Origin: Candidatus Rokubacteria bacterium 13_1_40CM_68_15
Lineage (GTDB): Bacteria; Methylomirabilota; Methylomirabilia; Rokubacteriales; CSP1-6
Direction of reading: 5' to 3'
DNA: 51,590 nucleotides
Assembly: GCA_001917585.1 (NCBI GenBank)
Contig: MNEG01000073.1
Location: 1-51,590, forward strand
In this document: piece by piece, positions 1-7,849 of the stretch
Layout: each line of letters begins with the position of its first letter
Numbering within the stretch: position 1 is the first letter of the stretch
Notes under the pieces: model-generated
Seen by the model: the letters and a program-made list of their open reading frames with translations, nothing else
The model's database searches: none
What the model was told of the DNA's origin: nothing
Translations under genes and position numbers: made by a program

Positions 1-1
1 G

Positions 2-94
2 GCCATGATCCAGATCCTCAAGCAGAAGCCCGTGGCCGTGTGGCCGAAGGACTACGCGCTGAGCAAGTTCGTCTTCCCGCGCCCCAAGGCCTGA
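2..94 (+). CDS. Solute-binding protein of branched-chain amino-acid ABC importer (3' end only)
   Basis: Only the last 30 codons are inside the window, ending with TGA at 92-94. The tail reads ...VAVWPKDYALSKFVFPRPKA. Periplasmic binding proteins of the LivK/HAAT family often end with a similar Val-Trp-Pro segment, and livH follows immediately. It probably captures the amino acid or other small carboxylate that LivHM transports. The call rests mainly on position; the substrate cannot be inferred. The stop overlaps the probable start of livH by four bases (CTGA). Confidence 0.6.
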   Translation, partial: AMIQILKQKPVAVWPKDYALSKFVFPRPKA

Positions 95-969
95 TCCTGG
101 ACCCCGTCCTCGTCGTCCAGGCGGTGGTCAGCGGCCTGCTCTTCGGCGGCGTCTACAGCCTGATGGCGATCGGTCTCACGCTGATCTTCGGGGTGATGCG
201 CGTGGTGAACTTCGCCCACGGCGACCTCATGGTGTGGGCGATGTACCTGGCCTGGCTCGGCGCCACCCGGTTCGGCGTCGACCCCTACGTCGGATTCGTG
301 GGCGCCGCCGCAATCCTCTTCGTCGCCGGCTTCGCGATCCAGCGCCAGCTCGTCGATCGCATCGTCGACGCGCCGCACGAGATGCAGATCTTGCTGATGC
401 TCGGCGTCGCCCTCGTGCTCGAGAACACCGCGCTGGTCGCCTTCGGTCCCGAGCCGCAGCGCGTCCGCACGCCGCTCACGCAGGCCGCGCTGTGGCTCGG
501 CCCGGTCTTCGTGGACGTGGGCCGGTTGGTGACGTTCGCGGTGGCCATCGCGCTGACGCTGGCGCTCTCGCTCTTTCTCTACCGCAGCGACATCGGCCGC
601 CAGATGCGGGCCGTCGCCGACAACGGGTACGGCGCGCAAGTCATCGGAACGGACGTGCGGCGGATCTCGGCGCTCGCCTTCGCCGTGGGCGCCGCCTGCG
701 TGGGAGCGGCCGGCGCGCTGGTCGCGCCCTTGCTGCCCTTCCAGCCGCCGACCGGGCTCCAGCTCTCGGTGACGTCCTTCAACATCGTCATCATCGGCGG
801 AATGGGGAGCCTGCTCGGCGCGTTCATGGGCGGCTTGCTCGTCTCGGTCGCGGAGTCGCTGGGCGCCGTGTTCCTCAACCCGTCGATGAAGGAGCTGGTG
901 AGCTTCGCGCTCCTCGTCGTCATCCTGCTCGTCCGGCCGGCCGGCCTCTTCGGCAGGCGCGCCATCTGA
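91..969 (+). CDS. livH: Branched-chain amino-acid ABC transporter permease LivH
   Basis: Inner-membrane permease, about 292 residues, with eight or so hydrophobic segments. LivH-family signatures are the N-terminal SGLLFGGVYSLMAIGLTLIFG, the VNFAHGDL motif and the C-terminal GGMGSLLGAFMGG loop. It should pair with LivM and be energised by LivG/LivF. Start choice is unusual. A GTG at 40 would add a 17-residue non-homologous extension deep in the upstream gene. The conserved N-terminus begins at CTG 91, which overlaps the previous TGA. I use 91; 40 is the alternative if CTG is not used. The family call is firm; the substrate (amino acid, amide or urea-like) is not known. Confidence 0.9.
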   Translation: MILDPVLVVQAVVSGLLFGGVYSLMAIGLTLIFGVMRVVNFAHGDLMVWAMYLAWLGATRFGVDPYVGFVGAAAILFVAGFAIQRQLVDRIVDAPHEMQILLMLGVALVLENTALVAFGPEPQRVRTPLTQAALWLGPVFVDVGRLVTFAVAIALTLALSLFLYRSDIGRQMRAVADNGYGAQVIGTDVRRISALAFAVGAACVGAAGALVAPLLPFQPPTGLQLSVTSFNIVIIGGMGSLLGAFMGGLLVSVAESLGAVFLNPSMKELVSFALLVVILLVRPAGLFGRRAI

Positions 970-1913
970 GGTACCTGCCGGCGCTGGCCGTCGTCGTGCT
1001 GCTGGCACTGCCGATGGTGCTCAGCTCCTACCTGGTCACGGTCTTCGTCCTGATCTTCTTCTACGCCTACCTCGGTCAAGCCTGGAACATCGTCGGAGGC
1101 TACGCGGGACAGCTCTCGGCGGGCCACGCCGCCTTCGTCGGCGTCGGCGCCTACGCCGCGGCCGTGCTGTCGCTCTCCGCCGGGCTCACGCCGTGGGTCG
1201 GCATGTTCGTCGGGGGCACGGTGGCCGCGGTGCTCGGCGGCTTCATCGGCTTTCTCGGGTTCCGGTTCGGCCTGCGCGGGTTCTACTTCGTCCTGCTCAC
1301 GGTCGCCTTCGCCGAGATGTGTCGCATCGTCGCCAACAATCTGGAATGGATCGGCGGCGCCGTCGGGCTCTACATCACGTTCACGGGCAACCCGTGGCAA
1401 TTCCAGTTCCAGGACAGTCGCGCGTACTACTACATTGCGCTCGGCCTGATGGTTGCCGCCACGGCCGTGGCCGCGGCCATCGAGCGCCGCCGCTTCGGCG
1501 TGTACCTGTCCGCCATCCGCGAGGACGAAGGCGCTGCCGAGGCCGTGGGCGTGCCGACGTTCCGCTACAAGATGTTCGCGATGATCGTCTCGTCGTTTCT
1601 CACCGGCGTCGGCGGGACGTTCTACGCGTTCTACCTGTTCTCGCTCCAACCGAACACGGTCTTCGGCATCCCTCTCTCGGTCGAGATCATCATCCGCCCG
1701 ATCGTCGGCGGCGCCGGCACGCTCTTCGGGCCGATCGTGGGATCCTTCATCCTCAGCCCGCTCGCCGAGCTGACGCGCTTCTACTTCGCGGCCGGCGGCG
1801 GCTGGGCCGGCGTCCACCTGATCGTGTACGGCGTCCTCCTCGTCGTCGTCGTCCTCTTCTTTCCCCAGGGGGCCGTGCCGTGGCTTCGGCGCCTGCTGAG
1901 AACGCAGGCCTGA
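966..1913 (+). CDS. livM: Branched-chain amino-acid ABC transporter permease LivM
   Basis: Second membrane subunit, about 315 residues, with repeated hydrophobic segments. LivM hallmarks are AWNIVGGYAGQLSAGHAAF near the N-terminus, the cytoplasmic loop with AIREDEGAAEAVG (EAA-like, contacts the ATPases) and a C-terminal PIVGGAGTLFGPIVGS. The homologous region begins right after livH. The first in-frame ATG/GTG codons (GTG 996, ATG 1014) would remove part of the first membrane segment. CTG 966, overlapping the livH TGA, restores a normal N-terminus and is used here. livG starts 4 bases after the stop, so the genes form one operon. Confidence 0.9.
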   Translation: MRYLPALAVVVLLALPMVLSSYLVTVFVLIFFYAYLGQAWNIVGGYAGQLSAGHAAFVGVGAYAAAVLSLSAGLTPWVGMFVGGTVAAVLGGFIGFLGFRFGLRGFYFVLLTVAFAEMCRIVANNLEWIGGAVGLYITFTGNPWQFQFQDSRAYYYIALGLMVAATAVAAAIERRRFGVYLSAIREDEGAAEAVGVPTFRYKMFAMIVSSFLTGVGGTFYAFYLFSLQPNTVFGIPLSVEIIIRPIVGGAGTLFGPIVGSFILSPLAELTRFYFAAGGGWAGVHLIVYGVLLVVVVLFFPQGAVPWLRRLLRTQA

Positions 1914-1917
1914 CCGC

Positions 1918-2631
1918 GTGCTCGACGTCTCCGGCCTCGACAAGCACTTCGGCGGTCTTCACGCCGTGAAGAACCTGTCGTTCACGGTGGGCGAGCGTGA
2001 GATCGTCGGGCTCATCGGGCCGAACGGCGCGGGAAAGACGACGGTCTTCGGCCTCCTGTCGGGATTCCTCCGTCCCGACGCCGGCCAGGTGATCTTCCGG
2101 GGCCGGTCCATCACCGGACTTCCGCCCCATCGGGTCAACGCGCTCGGCCTGGCTCGCACCTTCCAGATCGTCCGGCCGTTCCCCCATCTCACCGTGCTGC
2201 GTAACGTCACGGTCGGTGCGCTGGGCCGTCACGCCGCGCCGGCCGCGGCGACCCAGCGGGCGCTCGCCGTGCTGAACGAGGTCGGCCTGGCCGCCAAGCG
2301 CGACCAGCCGGCGGCGAGCCTGACGCTGGCCGAGCGCAAGCGGCTCGAGCTGGCGCGGGCGCTCGCCACGGAACCGACGCTCTTGCTTCTGGACGAAGTC
2401 ATGGCCGGGCTCAACGCGACGGAGACCGAGCGGATCGTCGATCTGGTGGGCGCGATCAACCGCCGCGGCGTGGCGGTGCTGCTGATCGAGCACGTGATGC
2501 GCGCGGTGATGTCGCTGTCGCAGCGCATCGTCGTGCTCAACTACGGCGAGCTGATCGCCGAGGGACGTCCGGAGGCGGTGGCCAACGATCCGCGCGTCAT
2601 CGAGGCCTACCTTGGCACTGCTTCGGCTTGA
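1918..2631 (+). CDS. livG: Branched-chain amino-acid ABC transporter ATP-binding protein LivG
   Basis: Cytoplasmic ATPase of 237 residues that drives LivHM. Walker A is GPNGAGKTT (about residues 36-44), and Walker B is LLLLDEVMAGLN. The signature loop reads LTLAERKRLELARALA instead of LSGGQ, a form seen in many LivG proteins. The LIEHVM segment carries the switch histidine. Start is GTG 1918, five bases after the livM stop. The 3' end overlaps the livF start by 20 bases. LivG and LivF normally form a heterodimer. Confidence 0.93.
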   Translation: MLDVSGLDKHFGGLHAVKNLSFTVGEREIVGLIGPNGAGKTTVFGLLSGFLRPDAGQVIFRGRSITGLPPHRVNALGLARTFQIVRPFPHLTVLRNVTVGALGRHAAPAAATQRALAVLNEVGLAAKRDQPAASLTLAERKRLELARALATEPTLLLLDEVMAGLNATETERIVDLVGAINRRGVAVLLIEHVMRAVMSLSQRIVVLNYGELIAEGRPEAVANDPRVIEAYLGTASA

Positions 2632-3322
2632 CGACGTCGAGGTCGCCTACGGCGACATGGTCGCCGTGCGCGGCGTGTCGATGACCGTCGGGACTGGCGA
2701 GCTGGTCGCCATCATCGGCTCGAACGGCGCGGGCAAGACCACGACGCTGCGGGCCATCAGCGGCCTCCTCAGGCCTCGGCGCGGGCGGATCGAGTTCGAC
2801 GGCGCCCGCATCGACGGCCTCACCTCCTCGGACGTCGTGGGCCGGGGGATCGCCCATGTACCGGAGGGCCGCCAACTCTTTCCCACCATGAGCGTTCTCG
2901 AGAACCTGGAGCTGGGGGCCCGCACCCCCGCCGCCCGCGCCGCGCGCGACGGCACGCTGAAGTCGGTGTTCGACCTGTTCCCGCGCCTGGGTGAACGCCG
3001 GCGGCAGCTCGCCGGCTCGCTGTCCGGGGGAGAACAGCAAATGTGCGCTATCGGCCGGGCGCTGATGGCGCTGCCCCGGCTGCTCATGCTAGATGAGCCC
3101 AGCCTGGGACTCGCTCCTGTGATGGTCGGGGCAATCTTTGATAATCTGGCCCGGGTCAACCGCGACGGCACGACCGTCCTGCTGGTCGAGCAGAACGTGT
3201 TGCGGGCGCTCCGGCTGTGTCACCGGGCGTACGTGCTCGAAAACGGGACCATCGCGCTCGAAGGCCCGCGAGATCGACTGCTGGCCGACGAGGGAATCAA
3301 GAGGGCGTACCTTGGGCGGTAA
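2612..3322 (+). CDS. livF: Branched-chain amino-acid ABC transporter ATP-binding protein LivF
   Basis: Second ATPase, 236 residues. Walker A is GSNGAGKTT, the signature is LSGGEQQMCAIGRALM, Walker B is LLMLDEPSLGLAP, and the switch region is LVEQNV. The segment VPEGRQLFPTMSVLENL is diagnostic of LivF-type subunits. The TTG start at 2612 lies inside livG and gives the usual MALLRLDDVEVAYGD N-terminus. The stop overlaps the TTG start of the following sensor kinase, which implies translational coupling. Confidence 0.93.
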   Translation: MALLRLDDVEVAYGDMVAVRGVSMTVGTGELVAIIGSNGAGKTTTLRAISGLLRPRRGRIEFDGARIDGLTSSDVVGRGIAHVPEGRQLFPTMSVLENLELGARTPAARAARDGTLKSVFDLFPRLGERRRQLAGSLSGGEQQMCAIGRALMALPRLLMLDEPSLGLAPVMVGAIFDNLARVNRDGTTVLLVEQNVLRALRLCHRAYVLENGTIALEGPRDRLLADEGIKRAYLGR

Positions 3323-4550
3323 TTCGGCGCTGACGACGAGCGTGATCGTGGCCCTGGCGGCCGGCGTGGTCGCTCTCGGTGCCTGGGCGCTGTGGCTCCG
3401 GCTCCGCGCGCAGCGCCTCGGCCAGGAGCTGGCGGAGGCGACCGAGCAGCTCTCTCGCGTGCAGAAGCTGGGGGCTCTCGGCGAGATGGCCGCCTCGTTC
3501 GCCCACGCGTTCAACGACGTGCTCACGCCCATCATCGGTCGCACCCAGCTACTCACCCAGCGCATCACCGATCCCCAGCTCCGTGAGTGGCTGAGCACGA
3601 TCGAGCGCGCGGCGCTGGGTGGAGCGCAGACGGTCAAGCGGATCCAGGATTTCATGAGGATGCGCCGCGACGAGGCGTCGGTTCCCGTGGACCTCGGCGT
3701 GGTCGTGAAGCAGGCGCTGGCGGCCACCGGAACCCGCCAGCGCCCCAGCGTGCGCATCGAGGCGGATCTAGCCCCGGTGCCCTCGATCTCCGGCGATCCG
3801 CTCGGCCTGCGCGAGGCGTTCGGCCACCTGATCGTCAACGCCGTCGAGTCCGTTCCCGAGAAGGGCATCGTGCGGGTCGCCACCCGGGTCGAGGACGGCC
3901 AGGCGGTGGTCGCCATCAGCGACACGGGGACGGGAATGACGCCGGCGACGCAGGTACGCATGTTCGAGCCGTTCTTCACCACGAAGCCGGGCGCCACCGG
4001 CCTCGGCATGTGCCTTGCCCACGGCATCGTGTCCCGTCACGGTGGCCAGATCGAAGTCGATTCCGGCCTCGGCCGCGGCACGACCGTGCGGGTGACGTTC
4101 CCCTCGGAAGGCCTGACCCGCGCCCGGCAAGTCGCGCCGTCGCGCGTGACCGTCGGCCCCACCAGCAGCCCCGCGCGCTGCCTCGTGGTCGACGACGACG
4201 CCCAGGTGCGCGACATGATCCGCGACATCCTCTCCAACGCCGGGCACAAGGTGGTCGTGGCCCACGACGGCGCCGACGGTGTCGAGCGCTTCAAGGCCGA
4301 CAGTAGCTTCGACGTGATCATCACCGACCTCGCCATGCCCAAGCTCAACGGCCTGCAGCTCGCGCGCGTGTGCAAGACATTGCGACCGAACGTCCCGGTC
4401 GTGATGCTCACCGGATGGGGTGTGCTCCTCACCGAGGAGGAGCTGTCGGAGCACGGCGTCGACGAGGTTCTGTCGAAGCCCGTGCGGATGGATCAGGTGA
4501 TCAATACCATCTCGGCGGTGCGGGCGCGGACGTCGGGAGTGGAGCGGTGA
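3312..4550 (+). CDS. Membrane hybrid histidine kinase with C-terminal receiver domain
   Basis: 412 residues from TTG 3312. One N-terminal membrane segment (about 9-28) is followed by a short coiled coil (32-52). The HisKA H-box FAHAFNDVLTPIIG has phospho-acceptor His65; the residue after the His is Ala where Glu or Asp is common. HATPase boxes follow: N (HLIVNAVE), G1 (ISDTGTGM), F (FEPFFTTK), G2 (GLGMCLAHG). A REC domain occupies about 290-412, with acidic pocket VVDDD, phospho-acceptor Asp339 (VIITDLAMP) and Lys389 (LSKPV). There is no recognisable extracellular sensor domain, so the input may be a partner protein or the membrane. The start overlaps livF by 11 bases and the stop overlaps trpD (GTGA), so it is expressed with the importer. 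It might sense transport state; that is inference. Confidence 0.87.
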   Translation: MGGNSALTTSVIVALAAGVVALGAWALWLRLRAQRLGQELAEATEQLSRVQKLGALGEMAASFAHAFNDVLTPIIGRTQLLTQRITDPQLREWLSTIERAALGGAQTVKRIQDFMRMRRDEASVPVDLGVVVKQALAATGTRQRPSVRIEADLAPVPSISGDPLGLREAFGHLIVNAVESVPEKGIVRVATRVEDGQAVVAISDTGTGMTPATQVRMFEPFFTTKPGATGLGMCLAHGIVSRHGGQIEVDSGLGRGTTVRVTFPSEGLTRARQVAPSRVTVGPTSSPARCLVVDDDAQVRDMIRDILSNAGHKVVVAHDGADGVERFKADSSFDVIITDLAMPKLNGLQLARVCKTLRPNVPVVMLTGWGVLLTEEELSEHGVDEVLSKPVRMDQVINTISAVRARTSGVER

Positions 4551-5617
4551 CGAACCCGATCATCACCGAGGCCGTCCGCGCCCTGATCGACCGGCGTGAC
4601 CTCACGCGCATCGAGGCGGCGGCCGCGATGGAGGCGATCATGTCGGGGGCTGCCACCAACGCCCAGATCGCCGCGTTCCTGACGGCGCTGCGCATGAAGG
4701 GCGAGACCGTCGAGGAGCTGATCGGCTTTGCCCAGGTGATGCGGCAGAAGGCCGTGCGCGTGCGCACGCGCGGCGAGGAAGTGGCCGCCTTGACCGGGAC
4801 CGACCGCGAGATGCTGATTGACACGTGTGGCACCGGCGGCGATGCTGCCGGCACGTTCAACGTCTCTACGGCCACCGCCTTCGTGGTGGCAGGCGCCGGC
4901 TTGAAGGTGGCCAAGCACGGCAACCGGTCGGTGTCGTCGCTCTGCGGCTCGGCCGACGTCGTCGAGACGCTCGGCATCAACCTCGACCTGACGCCGGCGA
5001 AGGTGGCCCGCTGCGTGGACGAGGTCGGCATCGGCTTCCTCTACGCGCCGCTGCTCCACACCGCCATGAAGCACGTGATGGCGGCCCGCCGGGAGATGGG
5101 AATCCGCACCGTCTTCAACGTGCTGGGTCCGCTCACCAACCCCGCCGGCGCCAACGCCCAGGTCATCGGCGTCTACTCGCCGGTGCTCACCGAGCCGCTG
5201 GCCCGTGTGCTCGCCGAGCTGGGGACGGTACGGGCGTTCGTCGTCCATGGGGCCGACGGCCTGGACGAGATCTCCAACACCGGGGAGAGCCGCGTGAGCG
5301 AGGTCCGGGAAGGCGTCGTGCGGTCGTTCACCGTGTGCCCTGACGATTTCGGCATGCCGCGGGCCGTGATCACCGACCTCCAGGGTGGCGACCGCGAGCA
5401 GAACGCGCAGCTCATCCGCGGGCTGCTCGACGGCGAGGTGGGGCCCAGGCGGGACATCGTCCTCATGAACTCGGCGGCCGCGCTGGTCGCCGGGGCGAAG
5501 GCCCGCGATCTCAAGGACGGCGTGTCGCGGGCCACGGACGCCATCGACTCGGGAGCCGCCCGGAGCAAGCTGGAGGCGCTGGTCACCCTCAGCCAGAAGC
5601 TCGCTCAGGAAAAGTAG
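4547..5617 (+). CDS. trpD: Anthranilate phosphoribosyltransferase
   Basis: Transfers the phosphoribosyl group of PRPP to anthranilate in tryptophan synthesis. 356 residues, a normal length. Motifs: the glycine-rich PRPP loop DTCGTGGDAAGTFNVST, the anthranilate-site KHGNRSVSS, the GSADVVETLG helix, and NVLGPLTNPA. GTG 4547 overlaps the kinase stop (GTGA). The upstream in-frame region is antisense to nothing conserved and is excluded. No other trp gene is in the window, so trpD sits at the end of a transporter/kinase operon, an uncommon place. A trpD paralogue with another phosphoribosyl role cannot be excluded. Confidence 0.92.
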   Translation: MTNPIITEAVRALIDRRDLTRIEAAAAMEAIMSGAATNAQIAAFLTALRMKGETVEELIGFAQVMRQKAVRVRTRGEEVAALTGTDREMLIDTCGTGGDAAGTFNVSTATAFVVAGAGLKVAKHGNRSVSSLCGSADVVETLGINLDLTPAKVARCVDEVGIGFLYAPLLHTAMKHVMAARREMGIRTVFNVLGPLTNPAGANAQVIGVYSPVLTEPLARVLAELGTVRAFVVHGADGLDEISNTGESRVSEVREGVVRSFTVCPDDFGMPRAVITDLQGGDREQNAQLIRGLLDGEVGPRRDIVLMNSAAALVAGAKARDLKDGVSRATDAIDSGAARSKLEALVTLSQKLAQEK

Positions 5618-5805
5618 GGAAAAAGAAAGCCGCGCCCACAGGGGCGTATGGGCGCGGCTCGGGAAGGCGACCGGTCGAGCGCCGCGGGCCGGGGGTTATG
5701 TGGGGTCCGGCTCCGCAACCGACCGCCTCCGTGCTCCTTCTCTAGAGCAAGAGCCGTACCGCTCAGGACTACCGAAAAACCGCGGGATTCCGGGCGGGCG
5801 TGCAA
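5618..5805 (-). ncRNA. Candidate structured non-coding RNA (minus strand)
   Basis: The trpD-PLP enzyme gap holds nested complementary segments. Reading the minus strand, GGCTC (5755-5751) can pair with GAGCC (5660-5656). Inside this, GGCG-gt-CGGTTG can pair with CGACCG-gt-CGCC, leaving a symmetrical 2x2 internal loop, and GCCGG can pair with CCGGC. A small GCTC/GAGC hairpin sits in the 5' side of the bubble. Downstream lie a perfect 9-bp hairpin (5658-5629) and a T-rich run, which looks like an intrinsic terminator. A TATGGT box (5817-5812) could start a roughly 185-nt RNA. No known family motif was found (SRP, tmRNA, RNase P checked by eye). The length and bubble resemble 6S RNA, but only loosely. 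Confidence 0.35.
5629..5658 (-). terminator. Intrinsic-terminator-like hairpin, minus-strand orientation
   Basis: GCCGCGCCC (5629-5637) and GGGCGCGGC (5650-5658) form a perfect 9-bp stem with a 12-base loop. The left flank is A-rich (ggaaaaagaaa), which on the minus strand is a T-tract after the hairpin. On the plus strand no T-tract follows, so it is a poorer terminator for trpD, though it may protect that 3' end. Confidence 0.5.
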
Positions 5806-5810
5806 CGAAT

Positions 5811-5816
5811 TACCAT
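5811..5816 (+). promoter_or_regulatory. Possible -10 element of PLP-enzyme gene
   Basis: TACCAT lies 40 bases before the ATG at 5857. A strong ribosome-binding sequence (tggaggg, 5841-5847) follows at normal spacing. No clear -35 box is visible. If used, the structured RNA region upstream is outside this transcript. Confidence 0.3.
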
Positions 5817-5856
5817 ACCGTGAGCGCAAGTTTCCCGTTTCTGGAGGGTCATCCCC

Positions 5857-6975
5857 ATGCGCATCGAAACGCGGGCCGTGCACGCCGGGCGGAGCGTGGA
5901 CCCTGCCACGGGCGCGGTCGTGAGCGCCATCCACCCCTCGACCACCTTCGAGCGCGACGTTGACGGTGGCTACGCTCGCGGGCACCTGTATGCCCGGAAC
6001 AGCAACCCGAACCGTGATGCGCTCGAGCACTGCCTGGCCGACCTCGAGGGGGGTCTCGCGGCGGCGGCGTTCGGCTCGGGCACGGCGGCCACCATGGCCG
6101 TGTTCCAGGCACTCGCGCCTGGCGATCACGTCATCGCGCCGCACGACCTCTACTCCGGCACCGCTCGGTTCCTCGCCGATCACATGGCCCGCTGGGGGCT
6201 CGACGCGACGTTCGTGGACGTCATGCGGCCGGACGAGGTGCAGGCCGCATTGCGCCCGACGACCCGCCTGGTGTGGATCGAGACGCCGTCCAACCCGATG
6301 TTGCGCGTCACCGATATCGCGCGGGTGGCGGCGGTCGCTCGCGCCGCCGGCGCCGTCAGCGTGTGCGACAACACGATCGCTACGCCGATCCTCCAGTTGC
6401 CACTGGCGCTCGGCGCCGATCTCGTCCACCACGCCACCACGAAGTACCTGAGCGGCCACAGCGACGTCATGGGCGGCGCCATCGTCGCCCGGAGCGTGGG
6501 CGGCATCTTCGAGCGGATCCGGAAGTTCCAGGCGAGCGGGGGGGCCATCCCGTCACCGTTCGATTGCTGGCTCGTGCTCCGCTCGATCCGGAGCCTGCCC
6601 TACCGGGTGCGTGCGCACTCCGATCACGCGCTCCGCGTCGCGCAGTTCCTGGCCGAGCACGATCGTGTCACCGCGGTCCACTATCCCGGCTTGCCGCACC
6701 ATCCCGGCTACGACGTGGCGGCCCGGCAGATGCGCGGCTGTGGAGGCGTCCTGTCCGTCGAGATCGAGGGCGGCCGCGACGCCGCCATGAAAGTGGCGGC
6801 CAGGGTGCGGCTCTTCACGCGGGCGACGAGCTACGGCGGGGCTGACAGCTACATCGAGCACCGCGCGTCGATCGAAGGCGCCGGGACGCGCACGCCGGAG
6901 GGATTGCTCCGCCTCAGCATCGGACTGGAGCATCCGGACGATCTGATCGAGGACCTGGCGCAGGCGCTGGCGTAA
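5857..6975 (+). CDS. PLP-dependent Cys/Met metabolism enzyme (cystathionine gamma-synthase/lyase family)
   Basis: Fold-type I PLP enzyme of 372 residues. Family signs are YARNSNPN (phosphate/substrate contacts), FGSGTAATMA (cofactor phosphate loop), VWIETPSNPMLRVTDI, the PLP Asp in VCDNTIATP (Asp171), and Schiff-base Lys196 in TTKYLSGHSDVMGG. The N-terminal TRAVHAG is also typical. Possible activities are cystathionine gamma-synthase, cystathionine beta/gamma-lyase or O-acylhomoserine sulfhydrylase; these are not separable by eye. The gene stands alone, with its own Shine-Dalgarno sequence, after a 239-base gap. Confidence 0.85.
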   Translation: MRIETRAVHAGRSVDPATGAVVSAIHPSTTFERDVDGGYARGHLYARNSNPNRDALEHCLADLEGGLAAAAFGSGTAATMAVFQALAPGDHVIAPHDLYSGTARFLADHMARWGLDATFVDVMRPDEVQAALRPTTRLVWIETPSNPMLRVTDIARVAAVARAAGAVSVCDNTIATPILQLPLALGADLVHHATTKYLSGHSDVMGGAIVARSVGGIFERIRKFQASGGAIPSPFDCWLVLRSIRSLPYRVRAHSDHALRVAQFLAEHDRVTAVHYPGLPHHPGYDVAARQMRGCGGVLSVEIEGGRDAAMKVAARVRLFTRATSYGGADSYIEHRASIEGAGTRTPEGLLRLSIGLEHPDDLIEDLAQALA

Positions 6976-7053
6976 CGCAGCAGGACGAGACAGTTCAGCC
7001 CCGGAGCTTGTGCAGCAGTCTTGCCGTAACGGCGTGACGCGATCCCGCCACGC

Positions 7054-7491
7054 TTAGCGGTACACCAGCACGGGTATCCTGCTATGGGTCAACACTTTGT
7101 GCGTTTCGCTGCCGATCACGAGACCTTGGACGCCCTTCCTGCCGTGGGATGCCATCACGATGAGATCGCATCCTTTCTCCTCGGCGGCCCTGATGATCGC
7201 TTCATACGGCTGGTCGCTGGTCGCAAAAGCCGTGTCACACGGCACGCCTGCGCTCATCGCCGCCTTCTCAACCACCGCCAGGTATTGCCGCGCGTGAGCT
7301 TTGGAATCCTCTTCGAACTGTTCCTTAGTGTCTTCGAGCATCTCCGTGCGGTAGGTGAACAAATGATATTTGGGGATCACGTGAAAACCGGTGACCGCGG
7401 CATTGATGCTCTTGGCGAACTGCGTGCCCTTTTGAATCGCAGCTTCGGACAACCGGGAGCCATCGGTCGGCAGGAGAAGATGCTTGAACAT
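7054..7491 (-). CDS. Universal stress protein, UspA family
   Basis: Single-domain Usp, 145 residues. It opens with the usual hydrophobic strand and Asp (HLLLPTDGS), contains VMASHGRKG, and carries the ATP-binding motif G-x2-G-x9-G-S/T as GRKGVQGLVIGSETHK. It is probably a cytoplasmic ATP-binding stress protein. The start at 7491 is backed by a GAGGAGG ribosome-binding site just upstream. Its G+C is clearly lower than its neighbours: 28 of 60 bases are G or C in 7321-7380, which may indicate recent acquisition. It is flanked by gaps and is probably monocistronic. Confidence 0.9.
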   Translation of the reverse strand: MFKHLLLPTDGSRLSEAAIQKGTQFAKSINAAVTGFHVIPKYHLFTYRTEMLEDTKEQFEEDSKAHARQYLAVVEKAAMSAGVPCDTAFATSDQPYEAIIRAAEEKGCDLIVMASHGRKGVQGLVIGSETHKVLTHSRIPVLVYR

Positions 7492-7849
7492 GTTTTCCTC
7501 CTCTCTGTTGGGCAGATCGGGGTCAGCTGCGCGAAGAACTTCCTCCTTCCCTCAAGACGTTTCGTCTGAGAAGTATGCTGCTCGTCGATCCAGACAAGCT
7601 GCGGAGAGGTGCAGCCCTATGCCGTTGTATTTGCGTTCGAGGGCAGCTGACTGAGTCATCGGGCGAGAGCGCGGACACGATTCTGGCGAGGCTCGCTTGG
7701 CCGGGCGCCGTTGGCCCGCCAGAGTGGGGTACGACTCCGGCCCATGGAACCGAGAGAGGTTCGCTGCTGCCGCCCCCTTTCGTTCCGGACGGTCGACTAT
7801 AGCGCGCCGGTGCCTGCGGCGCTAGACACTCCCGCCCGCTTCAGTCGCC
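7492..7849. other. 358-base gap without recognisable gene
   Basis: The right end of uspA's upstream region carries only its ribosome-binding site (about 7499-7508). Between there and the 3' end of the D-2-hydroxyacid dehydrogenase at 7850, short open frames have no recognisable motif and no ribosome-binding site. A weak CGGGC/GCCCG hairpin lies near 7701-7719. I see no tRNA, repeat or clear promoter. Confidence 0.5.

Noticed and set aside
579..1943. 454-residue minus-strand frame opposite livH/livM
   Set aside because: It is rich in Arg, Asp, Glu and His with no recognisable domain and lies wholly antisense to two well-identified permeases. High G+C makes such mirror frames common.
5620..5800. 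SRP RNA, tmRNA, RNase P or SAM riboswitch
   Set aside because: Characteristic motifs (for example the GGAA-type SRP loop, tRNA-like end, or SAM-I core) were not found on either strand. Kept only as an unclassified structured RNA.
5605..6459. 284-residue minus-strand frame across the structured gap and the PLP enzyme
   Set aside because: Its part within the PLP gene is a mirror frame; the gap part is better explained as a structured RNA region. No ribosome-binding site.
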